From contig CAIYZX010000500.1 of NCBI GenBank assembly GCA_903930745.1, positions 1 to 20,775 of the forward strand: 20,775 bases of DNA, in the 5' to 3' direction. Below, one piece after another: positions 14,181-20,775 of the stretch. This DNA comes from an uncultured Chloroflexota bacterium. GTDB taxonomy: Bacteria; Chloroflexota; Limnocylindria; Limnocylindrales; CSP1-4. Positions within the stretch are counted from its first letter, which is position 1. Each line of letters opens with the position of its first letter. Made by a program: the position numbers and the translations under genes. Under the pieces are notes generated by a model that saw only the letters and a program-made list of their open reading frames with translations, searched no databases and was not told where the DNA came from.

Positions 14181-14723
14181 CTAGCCGGCGAAGGGCATGC
14201 CGAGGAGCTCAAGAAGCTTCTTGCTCTCCTCGTCGGTCTTCGCCGTCGTCACGATGCTGATCTCCAGCCCGCGGAGACGGTCAACCTTGTCGTAGTCGAT
14301 CTCGGGGAAGGCAAGCTGCTCCTTGAGACCGAGCGAGTAGTTGCCACGGCCGTCGAAGGACTTGCCAGGCACGCCCCGGAAGTCGCGGATGCGCGGAAGC
14401 GCAAGCCGCGTGAGGCGCTCGAGGAAGTCCCACATGCGCTCGCCGCGAAGGGTGACCTTCACGCCGATCGTGTTGCCGGTGCGGACGCGGAACTGGGCGA
14501 TGGACTTCTTCGCACGCGTCACGATGGGCTTCTGCCCGGTGATCGCCGTGATGTCGCCAACGGCGGCGTCCACGGCCTTCGCGTTCTGCAGCGCCTCGCC
14601 GAGGCCCACGTTGACGACGATCTTCTCGAGACGCGGCACCTGCATCGGATTGGTGTACCCGAACTGCTTCTGCAGCGCGGGGATCACCTCGGTGCTGTAC
14701 CGGTCCTTCAGCTGCCCGCTCAC
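14181..14723 (-). CDS. rplE: 50S ribosomal protein uL5
   Basis: Binds 5S rRNA and contacts the P-site tRNA elbow and S13. The 180-residue product carries NPMQVPRLEKIVVNVGLGEA, ITGQKPIVTRAKKSIAQFRVR, GVKVTLRGERMWDFLERL, the DFRGVPGKSFDGRGNYSLGLKEQ region and TTAKTDEESKKLLELLGMPF at the end. The start is GTG in a GTGA overlap with the rplX stop, with a strong GGAGGTG (14729-14735) 5 bases ahead. A 19-bp spacer separates it from rpsZ. Confidence 0.98.
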   Translation of the reverse strand: MSGQLKDRYSTEVIPALQKQFGYTNPMQVPRLEKIVVNVGLGEALQNAKAVDAAVGDITAITGQKPIVTRAKKSIAQFRVRTGNTIGVKVTLRGERMWDFLERLTRLALPRIRDFRGVPGKSFDGRGNYSLGLKEQLAFPEIDYDKVDRLRGLEISIVTTAKTDEESKKLLELLGMPFAG

Positions 14724-15160
14724 GCCTTCACCTCCAGCGGTTCGCCGCAGTGGCCGCAGACGCGAACGCGCGAGTCGTTGTCCAGCATGCGGTGGCCCAC
14801 GCGGGTGGGCTTGTCGCAGTGCGGGCAGACGACCATGACCCGGCTGACGGGCATGGGCATCGCGTGATCCAGGATGCCGCCCGGATCGACGGTCGGCATG
14901 GAGCCGATGCCACCGGTGCTGCGCTGGCGCGGCTTGGTGTGCTTGCGGGCGATGTTCAGCCCGTCCACGACCACGAAGACGCCACCCCGGAGGGAGACGC
15001 GGCGATAGCCGGACCGGACAGGCGTGTCAGACGGATCGCGCCGGATCACCTGCGTGACCTGGCCGCGCTTGCCGGCGTCCTTGCCGGCGAGGACGACAAC
15101 GGTGTCACCCTTGCGGATCTCGGGCACCTTCGTCTGGTGCTCGATGGACCGTGCGGTCAT
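14720..15160 (-). CDS. rplX: 50S ribosomal protein uL24, long form with four-Cys motif
   Basis: Early assembly protein at the tunnel exit. The KOW motif (about residues 14-42, IRKGDTVVVLAGKDAGKRGQV) and the HTKPRQ and GGI phrases identify it. The product has 146 residues against about 100-105 in most bacteria. There are two reasons: an insert around 42-60 (RDPSDTPVRSGYRRVSLRGG), and a C-terminal ribbon with C112, C115, C135 and C138 (VCPHCDKPTRVG and RVCGHCGEP). A four-Cys end is known in some L24 proteins; zinc binding is inferred. The ATG overlaps the rplN stop by one base (TGATG), and the stop overlaps rplE. Confidence 0.96.
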   Translation of the reverse strand: MTARSIEHQTKVPEIRKGDTVVVLAGKDAGKRGQVTQVIRRDPSDTPVRSGYRRVSLRGGVFVVVDGLNIARKHTKPRQRSTGGIGSMPTVDPGGILDHAMPMPVSRVMVVCPHCDKPTRVGHRMLDNDSRVRVCGHCGEPLEVKA

Positions 15161-15528
15161 CAGAGCACCTCCGGGGCGAGAGAGACGATCTTCATGTAGT
15201 TGCGCTCACGGAGCTCGCGTGCGACGGGGCCGAAGATGCGGGTGCCGCGCGGGTTGCCCTGGTTGTTGATGAGCACGGCCGCGTTCTCGTCGAAGCGGAT
15301 GTAGGAGCCGTCCGGTCGGCCGATCTCCTTGCTCGTCCGAACCACGACTGCACGGACCACGTCGCCCTTCTTCACCGGCGCGTTCGGGATCGCGGACTTG
15401 ACGCTCGCGATGATCACGTCGCCGATGCCGGCGACGGTCTTGCGAGAGCGGCCCATGATCCGAATGCACTCGATGGTCTTCGCGCCGGTGTTGTCGGCGA
15501 CGCGCAGGCGGGTAGCGACCTGGATCAC
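15160..15528 (-). CDS. rplN: 50S ribosomal protein uL14
   Basis: Large-subunit protein forming bridges B5/B8 with the 30S. The 122-residue product, the standard length, starts IQVATRLRVADNTGAKTIECIRIMG and has the signatures VVRTSKEIGRPDGSYIRFDENAAVLINNQGNPRGTRIFGPVARELRE and the terminal KIVSLAPEVL. The start is GTG, overlapping the rpsQ stop as GTGA, with GAGGAGGG upstream. One base is shared with the rplX start. Confidence 0.98.
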   Translation of the reverse strand: MIQVATRLRVADNTGAKTIECIRIMGRSRKTVAGIGDVIIASVKSAIPNAPVKKGDVVRAVVVRTSKEIGRPDGSYIRFDENAAVLINNQGNPRGTRIFGPVARELRERNYMKIVSLAPEVL

Positions 15529-15911
15529 GCCTGGCCCTCCTCACCCTCGGCGTGTCTGCCGGGGTGCGCCGCGGCGTGGATCACCTGGGTGGTCTCGGCC
15601 TCCTCGGCCGGGATCACCTCGCCGGCCCGCTCCTCGCCCTCGCGGGAGAGGATGGACACCAGGCGCCAGCGCTTGGTGGCGGAAAGGGGACGCGACTCCT
15701 CGATGAGGACCGTGTCGCCGATCTTGGCCTCGTTCTGCTCGTCGTGCGCGGCGAACTTGTTCGACGCCTTCATGACGCGCTTGTAGATCGGGTGGCGGGT
15801 CAGCCGCTCGACGGACACGACGATCGTCTTGTCCATCTTGTCGCTGACGACGCGGCCGACCTTGGTCTTCCGCTGTCCCTTCACGGGGCTGGTTGCTCCT
15901 GAAGTAGGCAT
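15525..15911 (-). CDS. rpsQ: 30S ribosomal protein uS17, with C-terminal extension
   Basis: 16S rRNA-binding OB-fold protein. The core (about residues 12-90) shows GRVVSDKMDKTIVVSVERLTRHPIYKR, KFAAHDEQNEAKIGDTVLIEE and SRPLSATKRWRLVSIL. The product is 128 residues long against about 85 usually. The extra is a tail from about residue 91, rich in Glu, Ala and His (EEGERAGEVIPAEEAETTQ; HAAAHPGRHAEGEEGQA), probably disordered. It overlaps rplN by 4 bp, so the stop is well placed and the tail is not an annotation error of frame. Confidence 0.96.
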   Translation of the reverse strand: MPTSGATSPVKGQRKTKVGRVVSDKMDKTIVVSVERLTRHPIYKRVMKASNKFAAHDEQNEAKIGDTVLIEESRPLSATKRWRLVSILSREGEERAGEVIPAEEAETTQVIHAAAHPGRHAEGEEGQA

Positions 15912-15922
15912 CCCGACCTCCC

Positions 15923-16129
15923 CTACTCGGCCGAACGCGGCGCGGTGGCGCGCTCGCGCTGGACGGTGAGGATCCGGGCGATGTTCCGTCGGGTCGCCGG
16001 GATCTGGCTGTAGTCCTTGAGCTGGCGGGTGGAGAGGGCGAACCGCGCCTGCCAGAGAGCCTGCTTGGCCTCCTTCAGCTGGTCGTCCAACTCACGATCC
16101 GTGAGCTTCCGGATCTCACCGATCTCCAT
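15923..16129 (-). CDS. rpmC: 50S ribosomal protein uL29
   Basis: Small helical protein at the tunnel exit, part of the docking site for trigger factor and SRP. The 68-residue product starts MEIGEIRKLTDRELDDQLKE and has ALWQARFALSTRQLKDYSQIPATRRNIARILTVQRER, both typical. I chose the ATG at 16129; the frame is open far upstream, but only as a shadow of rplP. The chosen start overlaps the rplP 3' end by 14 bp, an unusually long overlap that is consistent with coupled translation. It ends 11 bp before rpsQ. Confidence 0.96.
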   Translation of the reverse strand: MEIGEIRKLTDRELDDQLKEAKQALWQARFALSTRQLKDYSQIPATRRNIARILTVQRERATAPRSAE

Positions 16130-16568
16130 CGGTGACCTCCTGCGGGGTCTCGGTCTGCGGGGTCTCGCGGAAGACGACCTTGGTCGCGACCGGGAGCTTG
16201 TGGGCGGCCAGGCGCATCGCCTCGACGGCAGCGGCGCGATCCACGCCCGCCATCTCGAACATGATCCGGCCGGGGCGCACGACGGCGACCCAGTGATCCG
16301 GCGCGCCCTTGCCGGAACCCATGCGGGTCTCGGCCGGCTTCTTGGTGGCGGGCTTGTCCGGGAAGATCCGGATCCAGACCTGGCCACCGCGCTTGATCGA
16401 GCGGGTCATCGCTCGACGAGCGGCCTCGATCTGGCGGGCGGTGATCCACGCCGGCTCGAGGGTTGCCAGGCCGTACTCGCCGAACGCCACCGTGGCGGCG
16501 CCCTTCGTCCGGCCGGACATCCGGCCGCGCATGACCTTGCGATGCTTGACGCGTCGCGGCATCAGCAT
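16116..16568 (-). CDS. rplP: 50S ribosomal protein uL16
   Basis: Large-subunit protein near the A-site tRNA and the peptidyl transferase centre. The 150-residue product begins MLMPRRVKHRKVMRGRMSG and contains AFGEYGLATLEPAWITARQIEAARRAMTRSIKRGGQVWIRIFPDKPATKKPAETRMGSGKG, a very clear L16 signature. A second ATG two codons later is possible. The end has an acidic extension of about ten residues (TPQTETPQEVTDGDR). The rplP end overlaps rpmC by 14 bp; rpsC ends 4 bp upstream. Confidence 0.98.
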   Translation of the reverse strand: MLMPRRVKHRKVMRGRMSGRTKGAATVAFGEYGLATLEPAWITARQIEAARRAMTRSIKRGGQVWIRIFPDKPATKKPAETRMGSGKGAPDHWVAVVRPGRIMFEMAGVDRAAAVEAMRLAAHKLPVATKVVFRETPQTETPQEVTDGDR

Positions 16569-16572
16569 GGTG

Positions 16573-17262
16573 TCAGGCCCCCTGCGCGGCGTTGGCCGCT
16601 GCGCTGGTGGGAGCGGCCGCCTCGCGGCGCTTGCGCTCCACCGGGATCTCGCCCTTGTAGATCCAGACCTTGACGCCGATGCGCCCGTAGGTCGTGTGGG
16701 CGTGGACCTGGCCGTAGCTGATGTCGGCGCGCAGGGTGCCCAGCGGAATGCGACCTTCGCGGTCCCACTCCCGGCGACCCATCTCCGAGCCGCCGAGGCG
16801 GCCGGCGAGCGCGATCTTGACGCCCTTGGCGCCGGCCTTCATCGAGCGCTGGATGCTCTGCTTCATCGCCTTCTTGTAGGCGACGCGGCGGGTGAGCTGC
16901 TGCGCGATGTTGGCGGCGACGAGGTACGCGTCGAGCTCCGGCTGGCGGATCTCCTTGATCTCGAGCTTCACCTTCCGCTTGGTCAGGTCGCCGATCTCCT
17001 TGCGGAGAACCTCGACGTTCTGGCCGCCGCGGCCGATCACGATGCCCGGCTTGGCGGTGTGGATCGCGACCGTGACGTGGTTGATGCCACGCTCGATCTC
17101 CACGCCGCTGACGCTGGCATTGGCAAGCCGCCGGTCAAGCAGCTGCCGGATCGCGATGTCCTCCTTGAGGAGGGAGGTGTACTCCTTGTCGGCGTACCAC
17201 TTGGCAGTCCACGTTCGGGTATAGCCCAGGCGGTAGCCGTACGGATGGACCTTGTGTCCCAT
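16573..17262 (-). CDS. rpsC: 30S ribosomal protein uS3
   Basis: 30S head protein at the mRNA entry site, with a KH domain. The 229-residue product begins MGHKVHPYGYRLGYTRTWTAKWYADKEY, then has the KH phrase AKPGIVIGRGGQNVEVLRKE and the C-terminal domain signatures GVKIALAGRLGGSEMGRREWDREGRIPLGTLRADISYG and IGVKVWIYKGEI. The ATG at 17262 is chosen by family match; the frame upstream runs into rplV. The tail after about residue 213 is Ala-rich. It begins 2 bp after the rplV stop. Confidence 0.98.
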   Translation of the reverse strand: MGHKVHPYGYRLGYTRTWTAKWYADKEYTSLLKEDIAIRQLLDRRLANASVSGVEIERGINHVTVAIHTAKPGIVIGRGGQNVEVLRKEIGDLTKRKVKLEIKEIRQPELDAYLVAANIAQQLTRRVAYKKAMKQSIQRSMKAGAKGVKIALAGRLGGSEMGRREWDREGRIPLGTLRADISYGQVHAHTTYGRIGVKVWIYKGEIPVERKRREAAAPTSAAANAAQGA

Positions 17263-17264
17263 GC

Positions 17265-17603
17265 CTAGGCCTCCCGGTCGGCCACGACGACCGTGATGTG
17301 CGTCATGGGCTTGTGGATCGGGAAGGCCCGGCCCTGTGCCCTGGGACGCCATCGCTTGATCGTGGGGCCCTCGTTCGCGATCGCATCGGCGACGATGAGC
17401 TCGTCGGCGGAGCGATTCAGGTTGTTCTCAGCGTTCGCCGTGGCGCTCTTGAGCACGCGGGCGACGTCGCGGGCCGCGGCCTGCGGCATGAACCGCAGGA
17501 GCGCAGCAGCCTCCTCGACCGGCTTGCCCTTGATCGCCTCGGTGACGAGGCGGGCCTTCCGGGTGGAGCCGCGGAGGTACTTGGCGGTAGCGGAAACGCG
17601 CAT
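17265..17603 (-). CDS. rplV: 50S ribosomal protein uL22
   Basis: Lines the peptide exit tunnel with its long beta-hairpin, where erythromycin-resistance changes occur in other bacteria. The 112-residue product has the N-terminal ATAKYLRGSTRKARLVTEAIKGKPVEEA and the hairpin and end GPTIKRWRPRAQGRAFPIHKPMTHITVVV. No deletion in the hairpin is apparent. It lies 11 bp after rpsS and 2 bp before rpsC, with a purine-rich AGGGGG ahead of the ATG. Confidence 0.98.
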   Translation of the reverse strand: MRVSATAKYLRGSTRKARLVTEAIKGKPVEEAAALLRFMPQAAARDVARVLKSATANAENNLNRSADELIVADAIANEGPTIKRWRPRAQGRAFPIHKPMTHITVVVADREA

Positions 17604-17614
17604 CTGCTCGCCCC

Positions 17615-17899
17615 CTACCGCACGCCGGCGGACCGGTCGGCGGTCTTGCCATGCCCGCGGTAGTTGCGGGTTGGCGCGAACTCGCCGAGGCGGTGGCCGA
17701 CCATGTTCTCAGTGACGTAGACCGGCACATGCTTCTTGCCGTTGTAGACGGCAACGGTATGGCCGATGAAGTCCGGGAAGATCACGGACGCGCGGGACCA
17801 GGTCTTGAGGACCTTCCGCTCGTTCCGCTTGTTCATCTCCTGCACCCGGGCGAGAAGCCGGGGCTGGACGAACGGTCCCTTCTTGACCGATCGCGACAT
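17615..17899 (-). CDS. rpsS: 30S ribosomal protein uS19
   Basis: 30S head protein that forms an inter-subunit bridge with L5. The 94-residue product begins MSRSVKKGPFVQPRLL and has the signatures LKTWSRASVIFPDFIGHTVAVYNGKKHVPVYVTENMVGHRLGEFAPTRNYRGHGK. GAGGAG lies 7 bases ahead of the ATG. It follows rplB by 15 bp. Confidence 0.98.
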   Translation of the reverse strand: MSRSVKKGPFVQPRLLARVQEMNKRNERKVLKTWSRASVIFPDFIGHTVAVYNGKKHVPVYVTENMVGHRLGEFAPTRNYRGHGKTADRSAGVR

Positions 17900-17914
17900 G
17901 CTCTAGCTCCTCTA

Positions 17915-18745
17915 CTACGACTTGCGATGCCGGCTGCGGACGATCAGCCGGTTGGGCTTCTGACCGCGACGGGTCCGGTAGCCCATGGCCGGCTTGCCCC
18001 AGGGGGTCTTCGGGGGCATGCCCGTGGGGGACTTGCCCTCGCCGCCACCGTGGGGATGGTCACGCGGAGTCATCGCCACGCCGCGGACCTCCGGACGCAG
18101 CCCCATGTGACGGGCGCGGCCGGCCTTGCCGAGGCTCTGGTTCTCATGGTCGAGGTTGCTGACCTGGCCAACGGTGGCAAGGCAGCGAAGCGGGACACGG
18201 CGCATCTCGCCCGAGGGCAGGCGCAGGGTGGCGTAGTCACCCTCCTTGGCGAGCAGCTGGGCTGCACCGCCGGCGGAGCGGACGATCTGGCCGCCCTTGC
18301 CCGGGACGAGCTCGATGTTGTGGACCGTGGTTCCCAGCGGGATGTTGGCCAGCGGGATGGCGTTGCCAACGCGGGCCTCGGCCTCCGGGCCACTGATCAC
18401 GATGTCGCCGACCTTGAGGCCGTGCGGGAGAAGCATGTAGCGCTTCTCGCCATCGCGGTAGTGGAGCAGGCCGATGCGGGCCGACCGGTTCGGGTCGTAC
18501 TCGATCGTGGCCAGCTTCGCCGGCACGCCGAACTTGTCCCGCTTGAAGTCGATCCGACGGTAATGGGTCTTCTCACCGCCGCCGCGATGGCGAACGGTCA
18601 CGCGACCCTGGTTGTTGCGCCCGGAGCCACGCTTCATGGGCTCCAGGAGCGGCTTGTGCGGCTTGTCGGTGGTGATCTCCTCGAAGGTCGAGCGGGTCAT
18701 CCACCGGCGGCCGGGCGAGGTCGCCTTATAGCTGCGAAGCGGCAT
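17915..18745 (-). CDS. rplB: 50S ribosomal protein uL2
   Basis: Largest core protein of the 50S, needed for subunit joining and peptidyl transfer. The 276-residue product has YKATSPGRRWMT at the start, the RNA-binding regions GRNNQGRVTVRHRGGGEKTHYRRIDFKRDK and VHNIELVPGKGGQIVRSAGGAAQLLAKEGDYATLRLPSGE, and the conserved GVAMTPRDHPHGGGEGKSP with H230 aligning to the essential E. coli H229. Its length is normal. It begins 2 bp after rplW. Confidence 0.99.
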   Translation of the reverse strand: MPLRSYKATSPGRRWMTRSTFEEITTDKPHKPLLEPMKRGSGRNNQGRVTVRHRGGGEKTHYRRIDFKRDKFGVPAKLATIEYDPNRSARIGLLHYRDGEKRYMLLPHGLKVGDIVISGPEAEARVGNAIPLANIPLGTTVHNIELVPGKGGQIVRSAGGAAQLLAKEGDYATLRLPSGEMRRVPLRCLATVGQVSNLDHENQSLGKAGRARHMGLRPEVRGVAMTPRDHPHGGGEGKSPTGMPPKTPWGKPAMGYRTRRGQKPNRLIVRSRHRKS

Positions 18746-18747
18746 GC

Positions 18748-19062
18748 CTACACTCCCTCGAAGAATTCGATCTTCTGGCCGGGAGCGAGGGTGACGATGG
18801 CCTTGCGCCAGGACGACGTGTGGCCGGTGACCCGTCCGCGCTTGGTGCCGCGGCGCTTCTCCTTCGCCTTCGTGGTCAGCACGTTGACGGCGACCACGGT
18901 CACCTTCTCCTTGCTGTAGAGCTCCTCGACGGCGGCCTTGATCTGGATCTTGTTCGCGTCGTTGTGCACCGCGAACGTGTACTTGCCTCGGCCGGACTCG
19001 TCGATCGACTTCTCCGAGATGACCGGGCGGAGGATGATGTCGGCGGCGGTGAGCGCGCTCAC
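18748..19062 (-). CDS. rplW: 50S ribosomal protein uL23
   Basis: Exit-tunnel protein that docks trigger factor, SRP and SecY. The 104-residue product begins SALTAADIILRPVISEKSID and has the motifs KYTFAVHNDANKIQIKAAVEELYSKEKVTVVAVNVLTTKAKEKRRG. The start is GTG, forming a GTGA overlap with the rplD stop, and a strong GAGGAGGTG lies just upstream, so both coupling and independent initiation are possible. Confidence 0.97.
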   Translation of the reverse strand: MSALTAADIILRPVISEKSIDESGRGKYTFAVHNDANKIQIKAAVEELYSKEKVTVVAVNVLTTKAKEKRRGTKRGRVTGHTSSWRKAIVTLAPGQKIEFFEGV

Positions 19063-19697
19063 GCGTACACCTCCTCGATGCGGGCCAGCGCGGGCTGCTC
19101 GATGACGACGGCGTCGGCGTTGAGCAGGTCCACGACGTTGAGGCTGTCCGCGCGGATCACGGTGACGGACGGCAGGTTGGCCGCCGAGCGGAGCAGCGCC
19201 GAGTCCGTGGCCGGAGCCACGACCAGGACGCGCTTCTCGTGGCCGTCGCCGGCGCCGATCGCAGCGAGCACGCCCGCGAAGATCCGGGTCTTGGGCTCCT
19301 CGGCCATGCCGAAGGCGTCAACCACGCGGATCGCGTCGTCGTTCAGCTTGGCCGTGAGGGCCGAGCGGAGAGCGATGCGGCGCATCTTCTTGGGGAACTT
19401 CTGCTCGTAGGAGCGCGGATGCGGGCCGAACACCACGCCACCGCCGCGGTAGTGCGGTGCGGTGCGGGAGCCCTGGCGCGCGCGGCCGGTGCCCTTCTGG
19501 CGGTACGGCTTCTTGCCGCCGCCACGGACCTCGCCGCGGGTCTTGGTGTCGGAGGTGCCGAGCCGGCGGCCTGCCAGCTGGGCGATCACCGCCTGGTGGA
19601 GGACGGCCTCGTTCACCGGCGCTGCGAACAGCGACTCGGCGAGGTCGACGCTCCCGACGGCGGCGCCGGTGCGGTCGTAGAGGGTTGTCTGCGGCAT
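19059..19697 (-). CDS. rplD: 50S ribosomal protein uL4
   Basis: 23S rRNA-binding and tunnel-constriction protein; in E. coli it also attenuates the S10 operon. The 212-residue product shows LFAAPVNEAVLHQAVIAQLAGRRLGTSDTKTRGEVRGGGKKPYRQKGTGRARQGSRTAPHYRGGGVVFGPHPRSY, covering the tunnel loop, and ends RIEEVYA. Whether L4 regulates this operon cannot be judged because the leader lies outside the window. It starts 2 bp after rplC and overlaps rplW by 4 bp. Confidence 0.98.
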   Translation of the reverse strand: MPQTTLYDRTGAAVGSVDLAESLFAAPVNEAVLHQAVIAQLAGRRLGTSDTKTRGEVRGGGKKPYRQKGTGRARQGSRTAPHYRGGGVVFGPHPRSYEQKFPKKMRRIALRSALTAKLNDDAIRVVDAFGMAEEPKTRIFAGVLAAIGAGDGHEKRVLVVAPATDSALLRSAANLPSVTVIRADSLNVVDLLNADAVVIEQPALARIEEVYA

Positions 19698-19699
19698 CG

Positions 19700-20311
19700 T
19701 CAGGCCTTCCGGACGAAGGTGAGCGCGCCGGGGGCGCCGGGGACCGATCCCTTGACAAGGATCAGGTTCCGCTCGGCGTCAACGCGGACGACGCGCAGCT
19801 TCTTGATCGTGACCCGCTCTGCGCCCATGTGGCCGCCCATGCGGAGGCCCTTGTAGACGCGACCGGGCGTGGTGCCCGGGCCGATGGAGCCCGGCTTGCG
19901 ATAGTTGTCCGAGCCGTGCGTCTTCGGACCGCGCTTGAAGTTGTGGCGCTTCACGGTGCCCGCGAAGCCCTGGCCCTTCGAGATGCCGGTCACGTCGACC
20001 AGCTCGCCCTCGGCGAAGATCTCGCCGACGGAGAGCTGCTGGCCCACGGTGAAGCCGTCCACGTCGTCCAGCCGGAACTCGCGGATGTTGCGCACCCGCG
20101 GCAGGTCCTTCAGCTGGCCGGCGAGCGGCTTCGTCAGCTTCTTGCGCTCGCCCGCGCCGAGCTGGACGGCCGTGTAGCCGTCGCGGTCGCTCGTGCGGAC
20201 GCGCGTCACGGTGTTCGGGGTGACCTCCACCACGGAGACGGCGATCATCGTGCCGTCCGGGGCGAAGACCTGTGTCATGCCGACCTTGCGGCCGATCAGC
20301 CCAATGCTCAT
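19700..20311 (-). CDS. rplC: 50S ribosomal protein uL3
   Basis: Early 23S-binding protein that reaches the peptidyl transferase centre. The 203-residue product begins MSIGLIGRKVGMTQVFAPDGTMIAVSVVEV and has GKGQGFAGTVKRHNFKRGPKTHGSDNYRKPGSIGPGTTPGRVYKGLRMGGHMGAERVT-type sequence, including the W-loop region typical of L3. An AGGG lies ahead of the ATG. rpsJ ends 9 bp upstream. Confidence 0.98.
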   Translation of the reverse strand: MSIGLIGRKVGMTQVFAPDGTMIAVSVVEVTPNTVTRVRTSDRDGYTAVQLGAGERKKLTKPLAGQLKDLPRVRNIREFRLDDVDGFTVGQQLSVGEIFAEGELVDVTGISKGQGFAGTVKRHNFKRGPKTHGSDNYRKPGSIGPGTTPGRVYKGLRMGGHMGAERVTIKKLRVVRVDAERNLILVKGSVPGAPGALTFVRKA

Positions 20312-20320
20312 CAGGTCGCC

Positions 20321-20629
20321 CTACATCTTGATTTCGATGTCAACGCCCGCGGCAAGCGAGAGTCGCATCAGGGCGTCCACCGTCTTCGACGACGGATCCA
20401 GGATGTCGATGAGCCGCTTGTGGGTGCGGATCTCGAACTGCTCCCGGGAGTCCTTGTCGATGAACGGTGACCGCAGGACGGTGAACTTCTCGATCCGGGT
20501 CGGCAGCGGAACCGGGCCGACAACGTCAGCGCCGGTGCGCTGGGCGGTCTCCACGATCTGGGCTGCCGACTGGTCGAGCAGCCGGTGGTCGTAGGCCTTG
20601 AGGCGGATTCGGATCCGCTGCTTCGCCAT
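20321..20629 (-). CDS. rpsJ: 30S ribosomal protein uS10
   Basis: 30S head protein; it is also the NusE partner of NusB in antitermination. The 102-residue product begins MAKQRIRIRLKAYDHRLLDQSAAQIVETAQRTGADVVGPVPLPTR, and shows SPFIDKDSREQFEIRTHKRLIDI and LPAGVDIEIK-type ending LAAGVDIEIKM. The length is standard. It starts 9 bp after the tuf stop, with AAGG and GAGAG before the ATG. Confidence 0.98.
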   Translation of the reverse strand: MAKQRIRIRLKAYDHRLLDQSAAQIVETAQRTGADVVGPVPLPTRIEKFTVLRSPFIDKDSREQFEIRTHKRLIDILDPSSKTVDALMRLSLAAGVDIEIKM

Positions 20630-20638
20630 CTCTCTGCC

Positions 20639-20775
<137 letters not shown>

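Noticed and set aside
17651..18919. A 422-codon plus-strand frame opposite rpsS, rplB and rplW
   Set aside because: Antisense shadow of uS19, uL2 and uL23; no motif.

Overview
The window is one long run of co-directional genes. All 39 recognised genes lie on the minus strand, so transcription runs from position 20775 down to position 1. It is the S10-spc-alpha ribosomal protein cluster of a high-GC bacterium. The first gene is the 3' end of tuf, followed by rpsJ-rplC-rplD-rplW-rplB-rpsS-rplV-rpsC-rplP-rpmC-rpsQ, then rplN-rplX-rplE-rpsZ-rpsH-rplF-rplR-rpsE-rpmD-rplO-secY-adk-map-infA, then rpmJ-rpsM-rpsK-rpsD-rpoA-rplQ, then truA-rplM-rpsI. After a 98-bp gap holding a strong hairpin come argF, a TPR-repeat gene, cdaA (diadenylate cyclase) and a ybbR/cdaR-type gene cut by the window edge.

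Organism: the GC content is high, start codons are often GTG (nine genes, plus one TTG), and S4, S14 and L36 are all zinc-binding (C+) forms. The presence of CdaA-YbbR argues against Actinobacteria, which normally make c-di-AMP with DisA. I infer a high-GC member of Chloroflexota, or a nearby Terrabacteria lineage. This is inference from gene content only; a 16S or marker-gene tree would decide it.

Layout: 3734-20775 is translation machinery with export (secY), nucleotide metabolism (adk), N-terminal Met removal (map), initiation (infA), transcription (rpoA) and tRNA pseudouridylation (truA). Genes are separated by a few bases or overlap by 1-14 bases, often as GTGA, ATGA or TGATG junctions, so translational coupling is likely throughout. 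Only two gaps are near 100 bp: map-infA (8514-8613), with a possible weak promoter, and rpsI-argF (3636-3733), with a 16-bp GC-rich stem-loop that I read as the terminator or attenuator of the ribosomal operon. The segment 1-3635 carries arginine biosynthesis, an unknown TPR protein and the c-di-AMP synthesis pair.

No rRNA, tRNA, insertion sequence, CRISPR array or prophage was found, and there is no gene-free stretch over 300 bases. I did not find a new biological system. The points worth a second look are a degenerate zinc site in adenylate kinase, the strand-specific hairpin before argF, tails and inserts on several ribosomal proteins, and the uncharacterised TPR gene beside cdaA.
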